Positions 11,205-23,510 of a stretch of 64,000 nucleotides of DNA are shown here, piece after piece (position 1 is the first letter of the stretch; each line of letters begins with the position of its first letter). Source of the stretch: Boletus sp. NGJ. Taxonomy: Eukaryota; Basidiomycota; Agaricomycetes; Boletales; Boletaceae. The notes under the pieces were generated by a model that was not told the origin of the DNA, made no database searches, and saw nothing but the letters and a program-made list of their open reading frames with translations. The position numbers and the translations under genes were made by a program. The DNA is taken from positions 1 to 64,000 of the forward strand of contig JAGTXK010000114.1 of NCBI GenBank assembly GCA_019096195.1. Direction: 5' to 3'.

Positions 11205-14200
11205 TTATGGGCTCAACAATGCAGTCGCCTTTCGGACCATCTCGTCAAAACGTATCGTCTCATCTCTCCCAGGCTCGCCATATACCTTCACAAACTCCTT
11301 CACCTTCTCCGACACCAATTCCAAGAGGTCCGGCTCGCCTTGTAAATGTTTCTTCATGTATGCGGCTGCAACAACGGTCGCCCACACTTTCTTATCAATC
11401 CCAAACTCGTCTGCCTTGCCCAGTACCGCATCCCCAACGAGTCGAGTGAGAAGAGGGGAGGCCGTAAACGAACCGTCAACATCCATTCGAAGAATGAGGT
11501 CATACACCTCTTGCGAGATCGGGACCCGTTTACTTGAGCCGCTCGGGTTTGGCACTGTGCTGTTGCTGGCTCCGGGGACGGCGTTTGTTGCCCTGAAAAC
11601 TCGGAGGAAGTCGGGCGAAGGAGCGCGCTCAATGGGATCGTGGAACCGGGGGAGGGGACTTGGAGAGCGAGAGGATGTCCAACAGGAGCTGCAAGAGGAT
11701 CCTTCTAAGGAACTCAAAGTGGAGAAGGTGTCGGCGCTGTAGTGAGATGCGGGGCTCTGCCCCCGTGTTGGATTAGAGGCTTGTCCGCGCCCACGACCTC
11801 TGTCGTCCCCTCCCATGCCAGAATCGTACCCGTCGTAAGCACCTGGTAACCTCGGCTGGTGTTGAGAATGAGGATGGGAAGTTGTGTTTGTGGTACTTGT
11901 CGATCCCACTGGCCCGCCGAGGAAGCCAAACACCGACCCGACGAAAGAGAGCATGCCATTGATGAGACTGTCGAGGAGAGTGGGGGCCTCGGCTGGGCTA
12001 TCCTCTTGGGTACTCAAATCGGTTTTTCCAAGTCTCGATCTGGTCCACGCCGTGCTGCCACTTCCGTGGCCCCTATTCCTTCCCCGTTCTTCGCCTTTCT
12101 GGATAGCGGCAAAGGAGGTATGCTTGCTTACAAGCTGATACCCTAACCCCAGCCTAACAATGCCTGCTTTCCGCAGGTCGTCCTCGGAGACCAAGAGAGC
12201 ATCGCCCGGAGCTGCAGTAGGGAGAGGTGCAACGTTATCATCCAGTTCCATGATGAGCTTGCGTGCAGCCAGAGTATGCACAATAGGAACAATTGAATAC
12301 TCGTCGGTGTCACGGAATGGTTTCACCTTCCGTACACTGACAATTAACTCTTGCGGCTCAGAAACTCCCTCCAGTTTAGTAATCAGCCTAACAGAGGTTG
12401 GGACAGCCCTAAGGGATGTGATTGCGAAAACTGTGAAGCGAATACCAGAGAAGATCTTCGTCAATGAGTGAGGGGCCTGTTGTACAGGTGGTGGAGGTGC
12501 GAGCGCCGGGATACCCACAGGGAGGTTCAGTGTAGTTGGTGAGGAAAAACGAGCTTGAGGACTCGAGGCATCGTATCCCCAATCCATATCGATGCGTTCT
12601 ATATTCTTTGAGCGTCCAGCATTCAGAAGTCGAGCGCATTTTCCAGAAATGTCTTCTGCGGAAAGTGCAAAAAGATATTCTCCGTTACCCTCCCGTGCGA
12701 GACTGGAGCATACGTCGGAGGATACTCCAGTTCCGATCCCGAGAACGAACAGACGTACTGACGCCTGAGGTGACGAATTCCGAATAGCATCGGAAATGAC
12801 CACCCAGGGATCCAAAATCTCATTCCCCTGGAATGAGACAGTTCTCAGATCAAGGTGGTTTAGCAACTTCTCTACGCACATGGATTTGGCCATCGGTAAG
12901 TAAGAATACAACTGCTGGACGGTCAAGGCCACGTGAGTTGAATGCTGCTTGGAGGGCTTTCGGAATTTCTGTTCCAGGAAAATTGGCGCTCATGCTTGCA
13001 ACATGTGATGTCTGCGATCACAGTGTCAACTCAAGTTATTTCGGCGGGGGTGAACATACCGCTTCAACCAAGGATGCTTGATCGAGTCCACGGCTGCTCT
13101 GCCATAGGCTTGTAACTTCATAGCCAAAGCTAAAGATATTGAATGTAGTCTGTGAGCTGGGGAGGAGCCGAAGGAGCATGGTCAAAGTTCGCTTGGCTGT
13201 TTCGATCGGGGCATCGCTCATACTATATGATCGGTCGATGATGAAAATATATTCCTGTGAGGGAACCTTAGGGGCTTGGAACTTTGGAACAAGAGTCAGT
13301 TGCATCGCAATGGTAGAGCCCTCCCCGTCCCCATCCCTTCTTGCACTCAGCACTTCCGCAAAGCATCTGGGCTTATCTAATCCCTCGGCGTATATGATGA
13401 TTACGAAGTCGCTAGTCAGGAATTCAGGTGACTTCCATACTGCAGACATACGCCGCTGCGATTTTTGGCCGGAACGCCCCTTATAGCGGCGGAGTGCAAT
13501 GCGATGTGTGGGGCTATGGATACCATATATGACATCGCTCGTCTGAATGTTGACGCTGATACGAACTCGGGTTCGGGTGTTGGCAGCAGAGGTATTATCC
13601 ATAGCTTCAGGTGGCGTCCCATATCGCTTAGCGACGTGCATCGGGAGCTGCAGTCGAACGTGGTCCCGCAGAGCTTCATCCAAGACGTCCATTACGAACT
13701 ACATGCAAGCAGGGGTTACACAGAGAGAACAAGTACAAATTCGATACACACCGTCAAGTAAACTGTCACCCTCGTGGTGGCAGGAATAGATCCGACTGAC
13801 ATCGTGAATACTGTATATGACAAAGAACGCATCTACATCAGAGTTTGACATAGTTAACAGGGCTTACTGTCGTCGGTCACCCTTTCCACGAGCGCTGTCG
13901 GCTTCCCTTGCTCTACTGCACGAGTGAACGTAAGCGCGGCCTCTTCTTTTTCCTTTACCTCCCCAATAATGACCGATCCGTCTTCCAGCTCAAGTTCGAA
14001 TGCGCAGACTGCAGCGTTCGCTGGGAGTGGGAAGACATACTTTGCCCTTCCCGTGGGCTCGTCCGACGGATTATAAAACGTTTGGGAGAGGACTATACGA
14101 GAGGATACTGTATCATGAGACGGATGGCCACGAGTGTCCGAGATGAGCTCAAAAGATAAGGGCACTTTGCCAACGACGTACTATCCACCACCCATGCTTT

Positions 14201-14369
14201 CACTGTTACTTCTTCCAGCGGGAGACACTCGAGCACTGTTTTCCCGTGTGGTTGGTGGACAATGCCAGTGTGGGCTGAAGTCATGCGGGTGTCTGTGAAT
14301 AGAGGAGAATCGTAAATGCTGTGAGGACGTCTGGTCACCTTTATTTGCAATCTTTAGCTGTATCGGCAC
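11205..14369 (-). CDS. VIT domain + von Willebrand factor A domain protein
   Basis: The protein is roughly 1000 residues in at least six exons. The VIT domain (about 14300-13700) reads HTGIVHQPHGKTVLECLPLE, VVLSQTFYNP-like RIVLSQTFYNPSDEPTGRA and YVFPLPANAAVCAFELELEDG. The vWA domain follows at about 13300-12640: FIIDRSYSMSD gives the Asp-x-Ser-x-Ser metal site, and FLLTDGQI gives the later Thr-Asp-Gly. A long Ser/Pro/Gly-rich linker (12050-11600) leads to a helical C-terminal part with KKVWATVVAAAYMKKHLQG. This is the architecture of inter-alpha-trypsin-inhibitor heavy chains and of many fungal proteins of unknown role. Introns are at about 14165-14087, 13850-13700, 13035-12985 and 12880-12830. 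The start is unresolved: no ATG lies in frame at the first recognisable exon, so an upstream exon is likely missing, and the end at 14369 is only a lower limit. Confidence 0.85.
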
Positions 14370-17154
14370 TGAGCGCTGATGTTCGGTGCCTCGTGGAGAG
14401 AGATAGAATCCGAATGTGGGAAGACGAACGCATCAGTTGGGCGCATGAGCACTGACTGACGTTGTCTCAAACTGGACAAAGATGATCTTGAGACTCAATG
14501 AGGCGCGAGGGTTACCAGTGTGTACTGCCAGGAAGTTTACGCTGTGGGTATCCAAAGAAGAATCTTTCCTTGAGTGCTCCAGGCAGAACAGCGTGGATGT
14601 CTCGTTCCCAAGTAGCTTGTAGCTGCGCGTTTCAAGTTCTCCTTCGAAGATAGCATTCCGATTTACGTAATCAGGGAGCTTCGTGCTCTACAACTATGTT
14701 TTATTATTATTATTTTGTCGTACAGCAGTGTATGACATAATCATTGAGTCAGTTTGGTCTAAGGTTAGGGTTTCCTTTTCATTCTCATTCTCGACCACTT
14801 CATAGACAACATCATGGTACGCCCCGAACATTGGTTCATCGCTTGCCAGGTCTCATAGGTTTACACAGGGAGGTGGAGCGCGTTACCTATTTCCAAAACA
14901 TGTATGGTCGCCAGCAGGTGTGTTGGGGTAGACAACTCTAGCTACCCGCCTTAGCGACAGTAACCGACAGGTGGATGGTGGACTCGTCCTGCGAATTGGG
15001 CAAGCAACACAGTGATTACCATGACTGGCATCCTTGCCATTGCATACGGAGTATGGTCTATCAGCGCAGAGCGGGAGGTGATGAAGTTTTTTCTTCATTC
15101 CCATATTTTGTGCTCATGACTAGCATGCGGATAGACCCGGCATATCCTTCCCGATCGTCCAATACCTTCGATGTTGGTACGAGAGTTCGTCTTACTCTCT
15201 TTTTCTTAACGGCTTAACAAGGCATTAGTGGGCGAAACAGTTTAGAGAGCAAAGCAAAGGGGAGGCGTGAATAGTCGAGACGTTTGCTATCCCCCCCATG
15301 TACCAATGCCTTCCGCCTAACTAATCCCGTGCTCTGCATTTGACTAAATATTTTCGCATGCTGCAAGTCGCGCTCGCGCTCAGCTTTCTGAATCATACCT
15401 ACACTAGTGAGACCCGAAAAGCCTCCGAACCCTACCTGAGCCGAACACAAGCTAAGCTGGATGGTTCGCATGAACGCATTTCTCTTCGTTTCCCACTCTT
15501 GACACTTGATGTTCTTGCACACAGTTACGATAGAGATTAGTCGGATGGTTTGCTGGAATTAAATTTGGGCAGCCTGGAAGCCAGAGGTGCGGAGCGAAGT
15601 TGGTCCCTACAACACGAAATGTATACTATGCAGCAACTGCCAACGAGAGCAGTTGCGTCTCATGCCAGTTGCTGCTGGTCACCCCCACCGACTTGCGCTC
15701 AAATCCTGGATTCTTGTCTTTCATCGCATTTGGGCTACAAATGACTCAGGTAAGCCTGTGTCCTAGAGGAGAAGCTCCACGCACTAATTTCTTGCACGAG
15801 TCCACGAACACCTCATCCTAGTACATCAGCGCTGCCGCCCCAACGAATCGTAAGTCGTCCAGTAGTTATCATAATTCAAACATTGAACACCTCCGGTTGT
15901 CGCACTCTTCGCTCTCGTCTCTATAGCATGCTACATCCATACCGCGACAACCTGCTATTGGCTTCCCCCTGTCCCAGCGTCAAGCTTAGGAAGCGAGATC
16001 CAAGTGCGTGTTGATAGGGAGATTAGAAAGCTGAGGTCATCAGTATACAAACCGTGGTTCCAAAGTAATACCTTTTCTCTCATCACTTGCCTTCAAAACC
16101 GAGATTATTGAAGCCATATTCATCCATCGCGCTCACGACCCTCATGAGGACTGGCACGAGCAATACGTCTCAGGTGCGCCCCGTTGGGTCGGCGATTGAT
16201 AGGTTCGTCGTCATTCCGCGGGGGTTGTCGCTCTGAATTCCTCACTCTTGGATTTAACTTTTCGTAACCTGACAGCGTCGGGCGCAGGAGTCAATGGTCA
16301 GATCGTAGCAATGATCCTTGAATGTTCACGCGCAAGTGTCGACGTTCGAGAAAGTGGTGGATCAGCCGAGCGTCTCCATGACTGTAAGAGTTTGCCTCAC
16401 GCTTAACACTGATCATTTCCAAACAGAATGCGATCGAACCCTGCTTCAAAGGAGATGTTCAACACGTCCCCATGTCGTTGCTATTTGTTTAGGACTGGCT
16501 GACGGACGTGGGCCTCAGACAACAGATGTGAAGGAGAGGACGTGACGCTGACGATGGATGCGTTGAACGTCCTGACATCGATATCTGGCGCCATCCCCTA
16601 CCACTACTACGACCACGACCACCATGGGTATGGACATCTGGATCGTGCACTGATATTCGATCACATGGAGGAATGTGCATTTTGGAACGGACTCCCCAGC
16701 CAGCGCTTCTTTGTCAGTTTTAGAGTCTGACTTGCATTGCGAGCTAATGTCGTACCTGCTCTCTTGTGCCGAACCTTGTGACAAATAAACGAGAGACGGT
16801 TCGGTACATCGACCCATGCATGGATTACTGTAATGCCGCGCGTGGTGGAAACAAGGTCACCAGCGAGGTGCACAAGAACGTGGTGGTATTGACAAAGCCC
16901 CTGTAGTTCCAGAAATGTTTGCAGCACAGAACTGCATTGCACGTACACTGCCAGTGACACGAAAAACTCCCTCGAGACAATGTCGTCGGAGATACATAAT
17001 ACGTACATCCGAGTCGAGCTCAGAAGAAGGGGCATATGCATAAGCAAAATAAATATGCGAGTCACCGTCCAAAGCACCACCATTCTGCACTATTCATCAA
17101 TTCCTCCGCCCTTGTGTTCGTCCCCCTGTTTTTACCCAAATTCTTCCTTCAAAC
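14370..17154. other. Long gene-poor stretch with a possible decayed plus-strand gene
   Basis: The first 100-200 bp may hold the missing first exon of the VIT-vWA gene. Between about 15900 and 16560 several plausible plus-strand exon pieces occur (KTEIIEAIFIHRAHDPHEDW near 16100, EPCFKGDVQHVPMSLL near 16440) with GT-AG borders, but I cannot join them in one frame and recognise no family. A TAT triplet run lies at about 14700-14715. Nothing else is supportable. Confidence 0.3.
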
Positions 17155-18992
17155 CTAATGCGTATTATCTCCCAGCGGCACGAGTTGAATCGCCTCCGAC
17201 TCGTCCGCGGCCCCCTCCACGACCTGATCCTGCCCCGGGGCGACATCCGCGAATGCAATTGCAGACACGGCCGCGTTTTGACTTGCATTGGGTTGCGACA
17301 ACACACCGAACCCGGTGTCAACTCCCTCCCCGCGATGGACGTCACGGTCATACAGCTCCCGCACGCTGATGATGAACCGAGGCATTATGGGGCATAGTGT
17401 TATGCCATAAAACATGTTCAGTAAGTACAACGAAGTGTCCGTTCCTGGATCCACGGTGTTGACCACATTAGAAATGCAGTAAAACATGACCCTAGTAACA
17501 CAACCGAGTGGTTAGTTTGTCTGCAAATACTCGAGAGCAAGATGGGTGGGAGAACGTGACGGTGACAACTTGGTACGGGAGAGAGGAGGAACGTACACAA
17601 GGAAATAAAGAATGCCATCTTTCACGAGTCGTTCCATATACCGGTTAGGCTGCCACTGCTTCGTTGCTTTGTACATGCTAATTGACTGCTTCAATGTTTG
17701 AGTGACAGCAAGAATCAAAAGCATAGCACTGAGAACAAATCGTGGGAGTTCAGCATACGTGTCAAACAAATCTATGTTGATCGTTGAGACACTGTTGGAG
17801 CTGCAAAAAGAGAAATCCATGACTTGGACAATCGTAACTGGAGCGAAAGGTGGCGGAAGATGAATGACAACTGGGTGAGACTGGAGTTACACGTGAAGTT
17901 TATTCGGGACATACTTGTGAAATAGTATGGGCTGGCATTATAAACCCCTGCAACAATACAGGTAACAATGACCTGTGGCACGTAAATGAACAGAAGGAAA
18001 TAAAGAATCCTTTTGGATCGATTCCACATTGCATACACCCGCAAAATCATGACTACTGTGATTGAAATTACAGTTGATGGCGATGGAAACAGGTAGAACC
18101 ATAACTCACAATCGGCAGCATTAAGAAATATTTGGAATGCACATTGGATTACCCAATTGACAGTAGTGCCTTTGAAATATCCCTGCCTCATATAAACCTC
18201 ATAGACGATAGTAAATCAATCCACTTACATCTAGGGAACTGTTATCAATATTATTTTCAATCACAATTGAGATGCATACATCTATCAGAAGATGATCTTT
18301 AATAACAGACATGAGACAAAATGCAAAACAGAAACACTAACTTCAACAGGTCCAGTAAGAAAGGGAGTACCAACTGTGAATGATCCGATCAGCTCAATTA
18401 ACCTTCCAGTCTGATTGATTTTTTAACATACAGAGTGCACTAAGACTTCAGCATGAATTAAGCATTACATATGTTCACTATGCATGATTGCAGCAATGGA
18501 CTTACATAACCCAAGTAAGACTGCCATAGCGGACCTATAGAATTGTCAGTTGGGAATCTGTAAGGGAGTTGACACAGAGGTTTTATACATACGAGAACAA
18601 AGATTGTTGAGACCCAGGTCCAGGGTCGGCACTGTGGGATTGTCACAATTTGTCGGGGATCTAGTGATCACTCGATGATTGATGCCTTACCCAAATATAA
18701 TTTATCTGTGAACTTGAATATGTGTCTTTGTCAACAAATAAGATGCCGAGAGCGAAATAGTATACCTCGCTCGAAAATGTGAGGACTGCAGTGGTAGGAT
18801 TGCAATGGTCACTTCAGAACAAAAAGGATAGCATGCACATAAGCATCACCCACAATAATCATATATGACCACAGTGACAGCAACAACTACCCTGATTGAT
18901 TAGATTTATCATTGACAAAAATGAGCGACCATACGGGCTGTATAATCATTCGTCTGGAGAAGCTCCAGAAAAGATTGTAAGTCGGAGGACAT
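17155..18992 (-). CDS. Seven-transmembrane DUF6533-like protein, copy 1
   Basis: A multi-exon membrane protein. It starts MSSDLQSFLELLQTNDYTARM at 18992, as agaricomycete DUF6533-type proteins do. Next come short exons with VVAVTVVIYDY, CNPTTAVLTFSSE and CRPWTWVSTIFVL, then the hydrophobic segments VISITVVMILRVYAMW, RILYFLLFIYVPQVIVTCIV, VLSAMLLILAVTQTLKQS and LVKDGILYFLVY. The last exon holds LNMFYGITLCPIMPRFIISV followed by RELYDRDVHRGE and a Glu/Ala-rich cytosolic tail ending GDNTH. Introns are many and short, so exact borders are approximate. The function of the family is unknown; GPCR-like sensing is often suspected but unproven. Copy 2 at 26552-28419 matches along its whole length. Confidence 0.8.
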
Positions 18993-19979
18993 GGCAGATA
19001 GTACCGTAGTAGAAGAGAAACCGCAATGTGTGATGGGTTTCACGACAAACGAATGTCGAGATTCGATTGGAAAGTGGTCGCCAGTGGTTCTGGCTTCAAG
19101 TTGGGTTCACCTTTCAGATATATCTTCTACCCGGCATATTAAATTTGCTTCAAGACTAGTTTGGAATGAGTGATGTGTGATCATGATCCTTCCATGCCCG
19201 ACAAACATGTAATACTATTGGTCTTCAAACGGTGATGATCAAGAAGTGCGTTGTGGCATTGACTGGGCCTTCATTAATTCTGCTTCGAATTCATCATGGG
19301 ACTGCGATGGCCCAAGTCAGGATGAACGCAGAAAGATATGATCGAGACACTGCCTTACGCCAAGCCCCATCCCAACTCGCAATGCCTGAAAACATCTGGC
19401 CTTACCTCTGCCCTTCCCCACACCACGACATATCTCCTCTGCCTCATCGCCAACTATCAAAGCATTCAGTGTCTCGCATCCCTCACCACATGAGTCTCTT
19501 TGTCTTCGCCTGAGGGATAAACCCCCGGGTGTTTGAACACCGTGATTGCACTCATCAATCATGTTTCAATGTTTCACCCAATGCGCATCGCTCCCGCAAA
19601 GGCCCACTCCTGATTGACGTCACAGGCGGGGTGTTGTGTGTTTTTCTGAATACAATTGAAGATACGGGATCACCACCGGGTTTTCCAACATGGAATGAGA
19701 GCCATGTACTGTCAGACGTCACTCCGCACTAAAGGAAGGCGTAACAGAACAGAGTGAAGGGCGTAATTAATGGATGTTTCCGGGATATGCTCAGCTTGTA
19801 GTCGAAACATTGGAGACCCGCAGGTACCCAGGATCATCGTTTCAGCTCTGTGCTGTGTGCAGTTCCTGAAACATTAATTGAACCAAGCCATGAGATCAAC
19901 CACGCCAACGAATGGAATAGATATGACTCAGATACCGCGTAGTGACGACATCCGTGTTATTCTTTTCCCTATCGAAACA
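18993..19979. other. Upstream region of 7-TM copy 1
   Basis: The first 170 bp resembles the region upstream of 7-TM copy 2 (28420-28560), for example the shared tatatcttcta-type segment, so the duplication carried promoter DNA. No gene is supportable in the remainder. Confidence 0.45.
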
Positions 19980-20300
19980 GCTGGATCAATTGTACGTACA
20001 CTACACCGTTCAGCCCAGAACACAAAGCATATATGCATGTGTTTCATGATGACCATCCGAGCCGCGTTTTGAAGGACTACACTGGACCTGGGAAAGATGG
20101 AGCGGCGCAGATATCGATGCGATGTAATGTACAGATTACTGCAAAAAGGGTGATCTATGCTTGCGTACATAACTGCATGTGCCGCTCAGATCAGCTGGCT
20201 ACAGTTAAACAGACGCTGAAAACCGATATGCATGAGGGAAAGCAAGAACGAGGAAATCGGTGGAGGGTAACGGGACCTACCCAGCCGTCTACTTCAATAT
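19980..20300 (+). repeat. Dispersed repeat R, copy 1
   Basis: About 320 bp matching 34494-34825 in the same orientation and 34196-34344 in the opposite orientation. Anchors are ccgttcagcccagaac, gcatatatgcatgtgtttc and gcgcagatatcgatgcgatg. Stops interrupt all frames, so I treat it as non-coding or degenerate. The family is not recognised. Confidence 0.7.
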
Positions 20301-20884
20301 AACCACCTCCCACCCCTTTACTTAATTCGCTTGCCGCAATCAGACCAATGAGGAACGAGCAACTTCGAGCCTAACCTGATGAACCTGACCCGACAACACG
20401 AAATGTGGCAGTCAATCCGCCAGCATGCACACCGACCCGGCTGTCTCGAGACTGACAGCGGCTGCGATGTAAGCGGAGCCAGAGCCTACCGTTGAACTAG
20501 CATGATTATCTGTCGAAGAGGCCCTTTTATGAGACGAGGAGTGAAACCACGATCATGGATCCTCTCTCGCTTGCAGATGGTGGAGAGGATGAGGTCCGGG
20601 AATGTTTCGTGCGTCACGTGAGAATTAAATCGGCCAATGTTAATGATGCCGCACCGCTTGTAGCTCTTAGCTATGTTCGTCTCCTGATTTTCCAACGCCT
20701 GAAGCTACGCCGGTGTAGATGGCAAGTTCAAGACTTGTCAGATTGACCAGTCGTACCATTCCGAGTCAATAGAGTACCACGGTTATAGGCGTTGTGAACC
20801 GGAGCGGTCAATCATATCAACCGCTGAGATACATCTTGATCGAGAGCGCGAAGTCCCCGGCCGTGTAGATCGTTTCTGCCGCTT
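20301..20884. other. Stretch between repeats R and Y
   Basis: No gene is supportable. A short open frame (20555-20746, plus) has no recognisable motif. The stretch separates repeat R copy 1 from the detached Y copy. Confidence 0.35.
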
Positions 20885-21605
20885 ACGGGGCATAAAGAAT
20901 GGGTTCTGTGGTACGCGCAAGACGTGCATCAGTGATTGTAGGAAGAATTCGTATCTGACCAGCTCGCCAGTGTCGATGGTCCAGCCAAAGTCATGAGGGA
21001 TGACAATGTACTGGTGAAGCTGTCAAACTACCGCGAGAGTTTGCGAAGCGGCTGGCGATCTTGTTTATTCGTCAAAATGACGATGTACGGCGCTTCCAAA
21101 TGGCCCTGGGAGGGGAAAATATAAGAACACAACGTGCACTCGATCGGACTCGCCTTGAAAACCTCAGCATAGTACTTGAGAGTAATGCCAGCGTTTCTGT
21201 GGTTTCCATGCGATCAAGTTTACTCGTGATGAACGCGGGAACTTGTTGTTTGGCGTCGAAATCCATCGCTGGGGTCAACGAAGCATGTGTGTGAGCGCAA
21301 TCATTCGAGCCCCCGAGACGCGAATACACGTTTGCGACGTCCGCATGTGTCCAACGTGCGTAGCAAGGTGCGCGAGCCGTGGCAGGAAGGCCCATTCCTC
21401 TGGAGTACGCGCGCTCCCAGCTGGAAAATGCCCTGGGATGGGTGCTATATCGCGGGTGGGAATAATGCAGATTGTACGCTCGTCGTGAACCGGGTGCTGC
21501 AACCAAGAAAATACGAGGACTCACAAATCTTCGGGTAAGAGTACCCTTGGCCAACGAGGGAAGGATTTGTCGACGTTGACCACTGACCAGGTGGTCGCAA
21601 GGCGG
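20885..21605 (-). repeat. Degenerate copy of unrecognised sequence Y (copy 1, detached)
   Basis: About 720 bp aligning to 32335-33055 on the other strand and, more weakly, to 38030-38760 and 42140-42985. Conserved landmarks are a donor-like gtgagt after the peptide segment AKGTLTR, a VHDxxxICIIPTRDI segment after the putative intron, and HDFGWTIDTGELVRYEFFLQ near the end. Frames break between landmarks, though one 231-codon minus-strand frame remains open across 21072-21767. This copy is not attached to a WD40 gene. The parent gene is unknown to me. Confidence 0.5.
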
Positions 21606-22417
21606 CATGGGGATACAAATCCGTGCAGGCAATTTAGGGTAGCGCCACGGCTTGCAATTTTTTTCGGGGCTCAGGACGAGCAGCGTCGGACGTATGTGAT
21701 TCGCGTGTAGCGTTAATTTACTGGTGTCGAGTTGAGCGGATCTCTTTTCAGCTAGGCTAGAGACCATGGTTCCTCAGCCTGGGTACTCGTGACATTTCCC
21801 TCGCATATAAGCGGGTTAATGCAAAGAGATATCACTCCGGAATGCTAGTAGAATGAGGAAAAGATCATCAGGTTGACCGGAATGGAGAAATTAACCACAT
21901 ATTGCAGATCGAAAAACGAGTTTTGGCGGGTTCGCTACGCCATCGCACTTAAGGTGACGCGCGTAGCCTTGCGAGCGGAAGAGGGTATGCTTATCTGGAG
22001 CTAAGAGGCACAGAGAAAAAAATGGATGCGTAATATCGTCGATGGTTATTAAATAAACCCTATCCTTGGGCCTCAACAGACTGACAAAGCTCTGGGGCCT
22101 TACAAGACCTCACCATCGACGTTCCGTCGCCAATGATGCGAGGGGTGTGCTGTTGGAATGCGCGGTGGGAGATGGACTGCATGGGAATTCCGCAAGCTCT
22201 GCTACAGAGTCAGATCTACACTACACTGCCAGCGCGCGCAGACTTGGCCTCGCGTCTAACTCTCGCAACCCGTCAACAGATTCCCTTCGGCAAAACCCAT
22301 CCCATTCTAGTTCTTCTTGTACGAACCACGCTCGGAGAATGTCGCGCAGAAAACGACATCAGTGAGGTATGTATCGCGTAAGTTATGGAGTATGCATTGG
22401 AATGTTTATGGCCGGAC
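21606..22417. other. Gene-free stretch upstream of detached Y copy
   Basis: I see nothing supportable here. Short open frames on the plus strand near 22066-22381 carry no motif and no splice context. Confidence 0.35.
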
Positions 22418-22520
22418 AGGAAGACACGCTCGAGACTGAGTATGTCAAGTCCGTGTTGCCACCCCAGCGTATGATGCCCCCCGCACGAAGATTCGGTTCT
22501 ATCTCGTGTTGTATGTCCGA
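22418..22520 (+). repeat. Short dispersed repeat S, copy 1
   Basis: About 100 bp similar to 26204-26305. On the plus strand both read as related peptides, for example YVKSVLPPQRM here and YLESVMQPQRM there. The source is not recognised. Confidence 0.45.
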
Positions 22521-23510
22521 AATCCATAATACCTACTCGACGAACTCTCCCAACTCATCGACAGAACACTCACTCACAAAACCCTCCCATTCAACTGCAT
22601 CATCTGTGGTGCAATCGAACGAACCACCATTGGAGAATGTCACATGCCCTTAGCACTCAAATGCCATTCTACCAGAGGCTTTTTAATTGGCTCGTATGAC
22701 GGTTACATCCCCCTCTTTCATTTCGTGCAACAGCTGTGTCCAGGACGTACAATCACACCAGGTACCCGTCGCCTCCTCGTGGCGATTCGTCCTCGTCGGT
22801 TTTCTTATCTCGAGCGTCGCCCGTTAGCTCGCCCCGTCCCGCACAGTCCTAGGCATCTTTTTTCCTCTTACAGATTACCATGTCATCACCATCGCCCTAT
22901 ATCAATCTCGGTAGTTCGTTGATTTCTCGTGTTGGCTGTGCTTCGGCTGTTGGCGTCCAGTCGATCGCAGCGCTGTTGACCATGTAAAAGAGAATCACAG
23001 AAAAAGGTGTGGGTCAGCAATACGTTGCCGGTAGGGTTCCCAACCGCCAACGGCGACCACGATATTCGTATCAGACATCGATTCGCGTTGCATATGTCCT
23101 ATCTGCAGACTGCCGGCATGTATACGTTGGATTTTGCCATCGAAGCTCGATCCATTAGGTGGCTGAGACTGTGCCGATGCGGATGTGGCGGGAAGAGATT
23201 GAGTTGTGCGAGAGTTTGGGATGGCATACGTTGTCATCTATGTTTGGGACTTGATCAAGCGTTCGCACTTAGATCCGCGATGAAAGACGTCGAAGAGGGG
23301 GGAATGTGACCTAACGCACACCCTCATCTTAGTTGGCATTCAAATAGTGACCAGAATCAATGATACACTATCCTCCATCCAACCCTTTGCGTGGGTCAAT
23401 GATTGTGAAATAACCACTCATGATCTATGCTGAGAGGTTACAATGACTTAAAGGACTGCGCGATCGATGGCTACACAAGTCATGTCTTGCTACATCAAAA
23501 ATCACCTAGT
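22521..23510. other. 3' flank of WD40 gene A
   Basis: At 23300-23400 a block containing cttagttggcattc matches the 3' flanks of WD40 gene C (about 35360), and related pieces occur at about 29715 and 34470. This shows that the duplicated unit extends some 200-300 bp beyond the stop codon. No gene is supportable. Confidence 0.5.

Noticed and set aside
19980-20300. tRNA or SINE origin for repeat R
   Set aside because: No A-box/B-box pair, cloverleaf potential or 3' tail that I could see.
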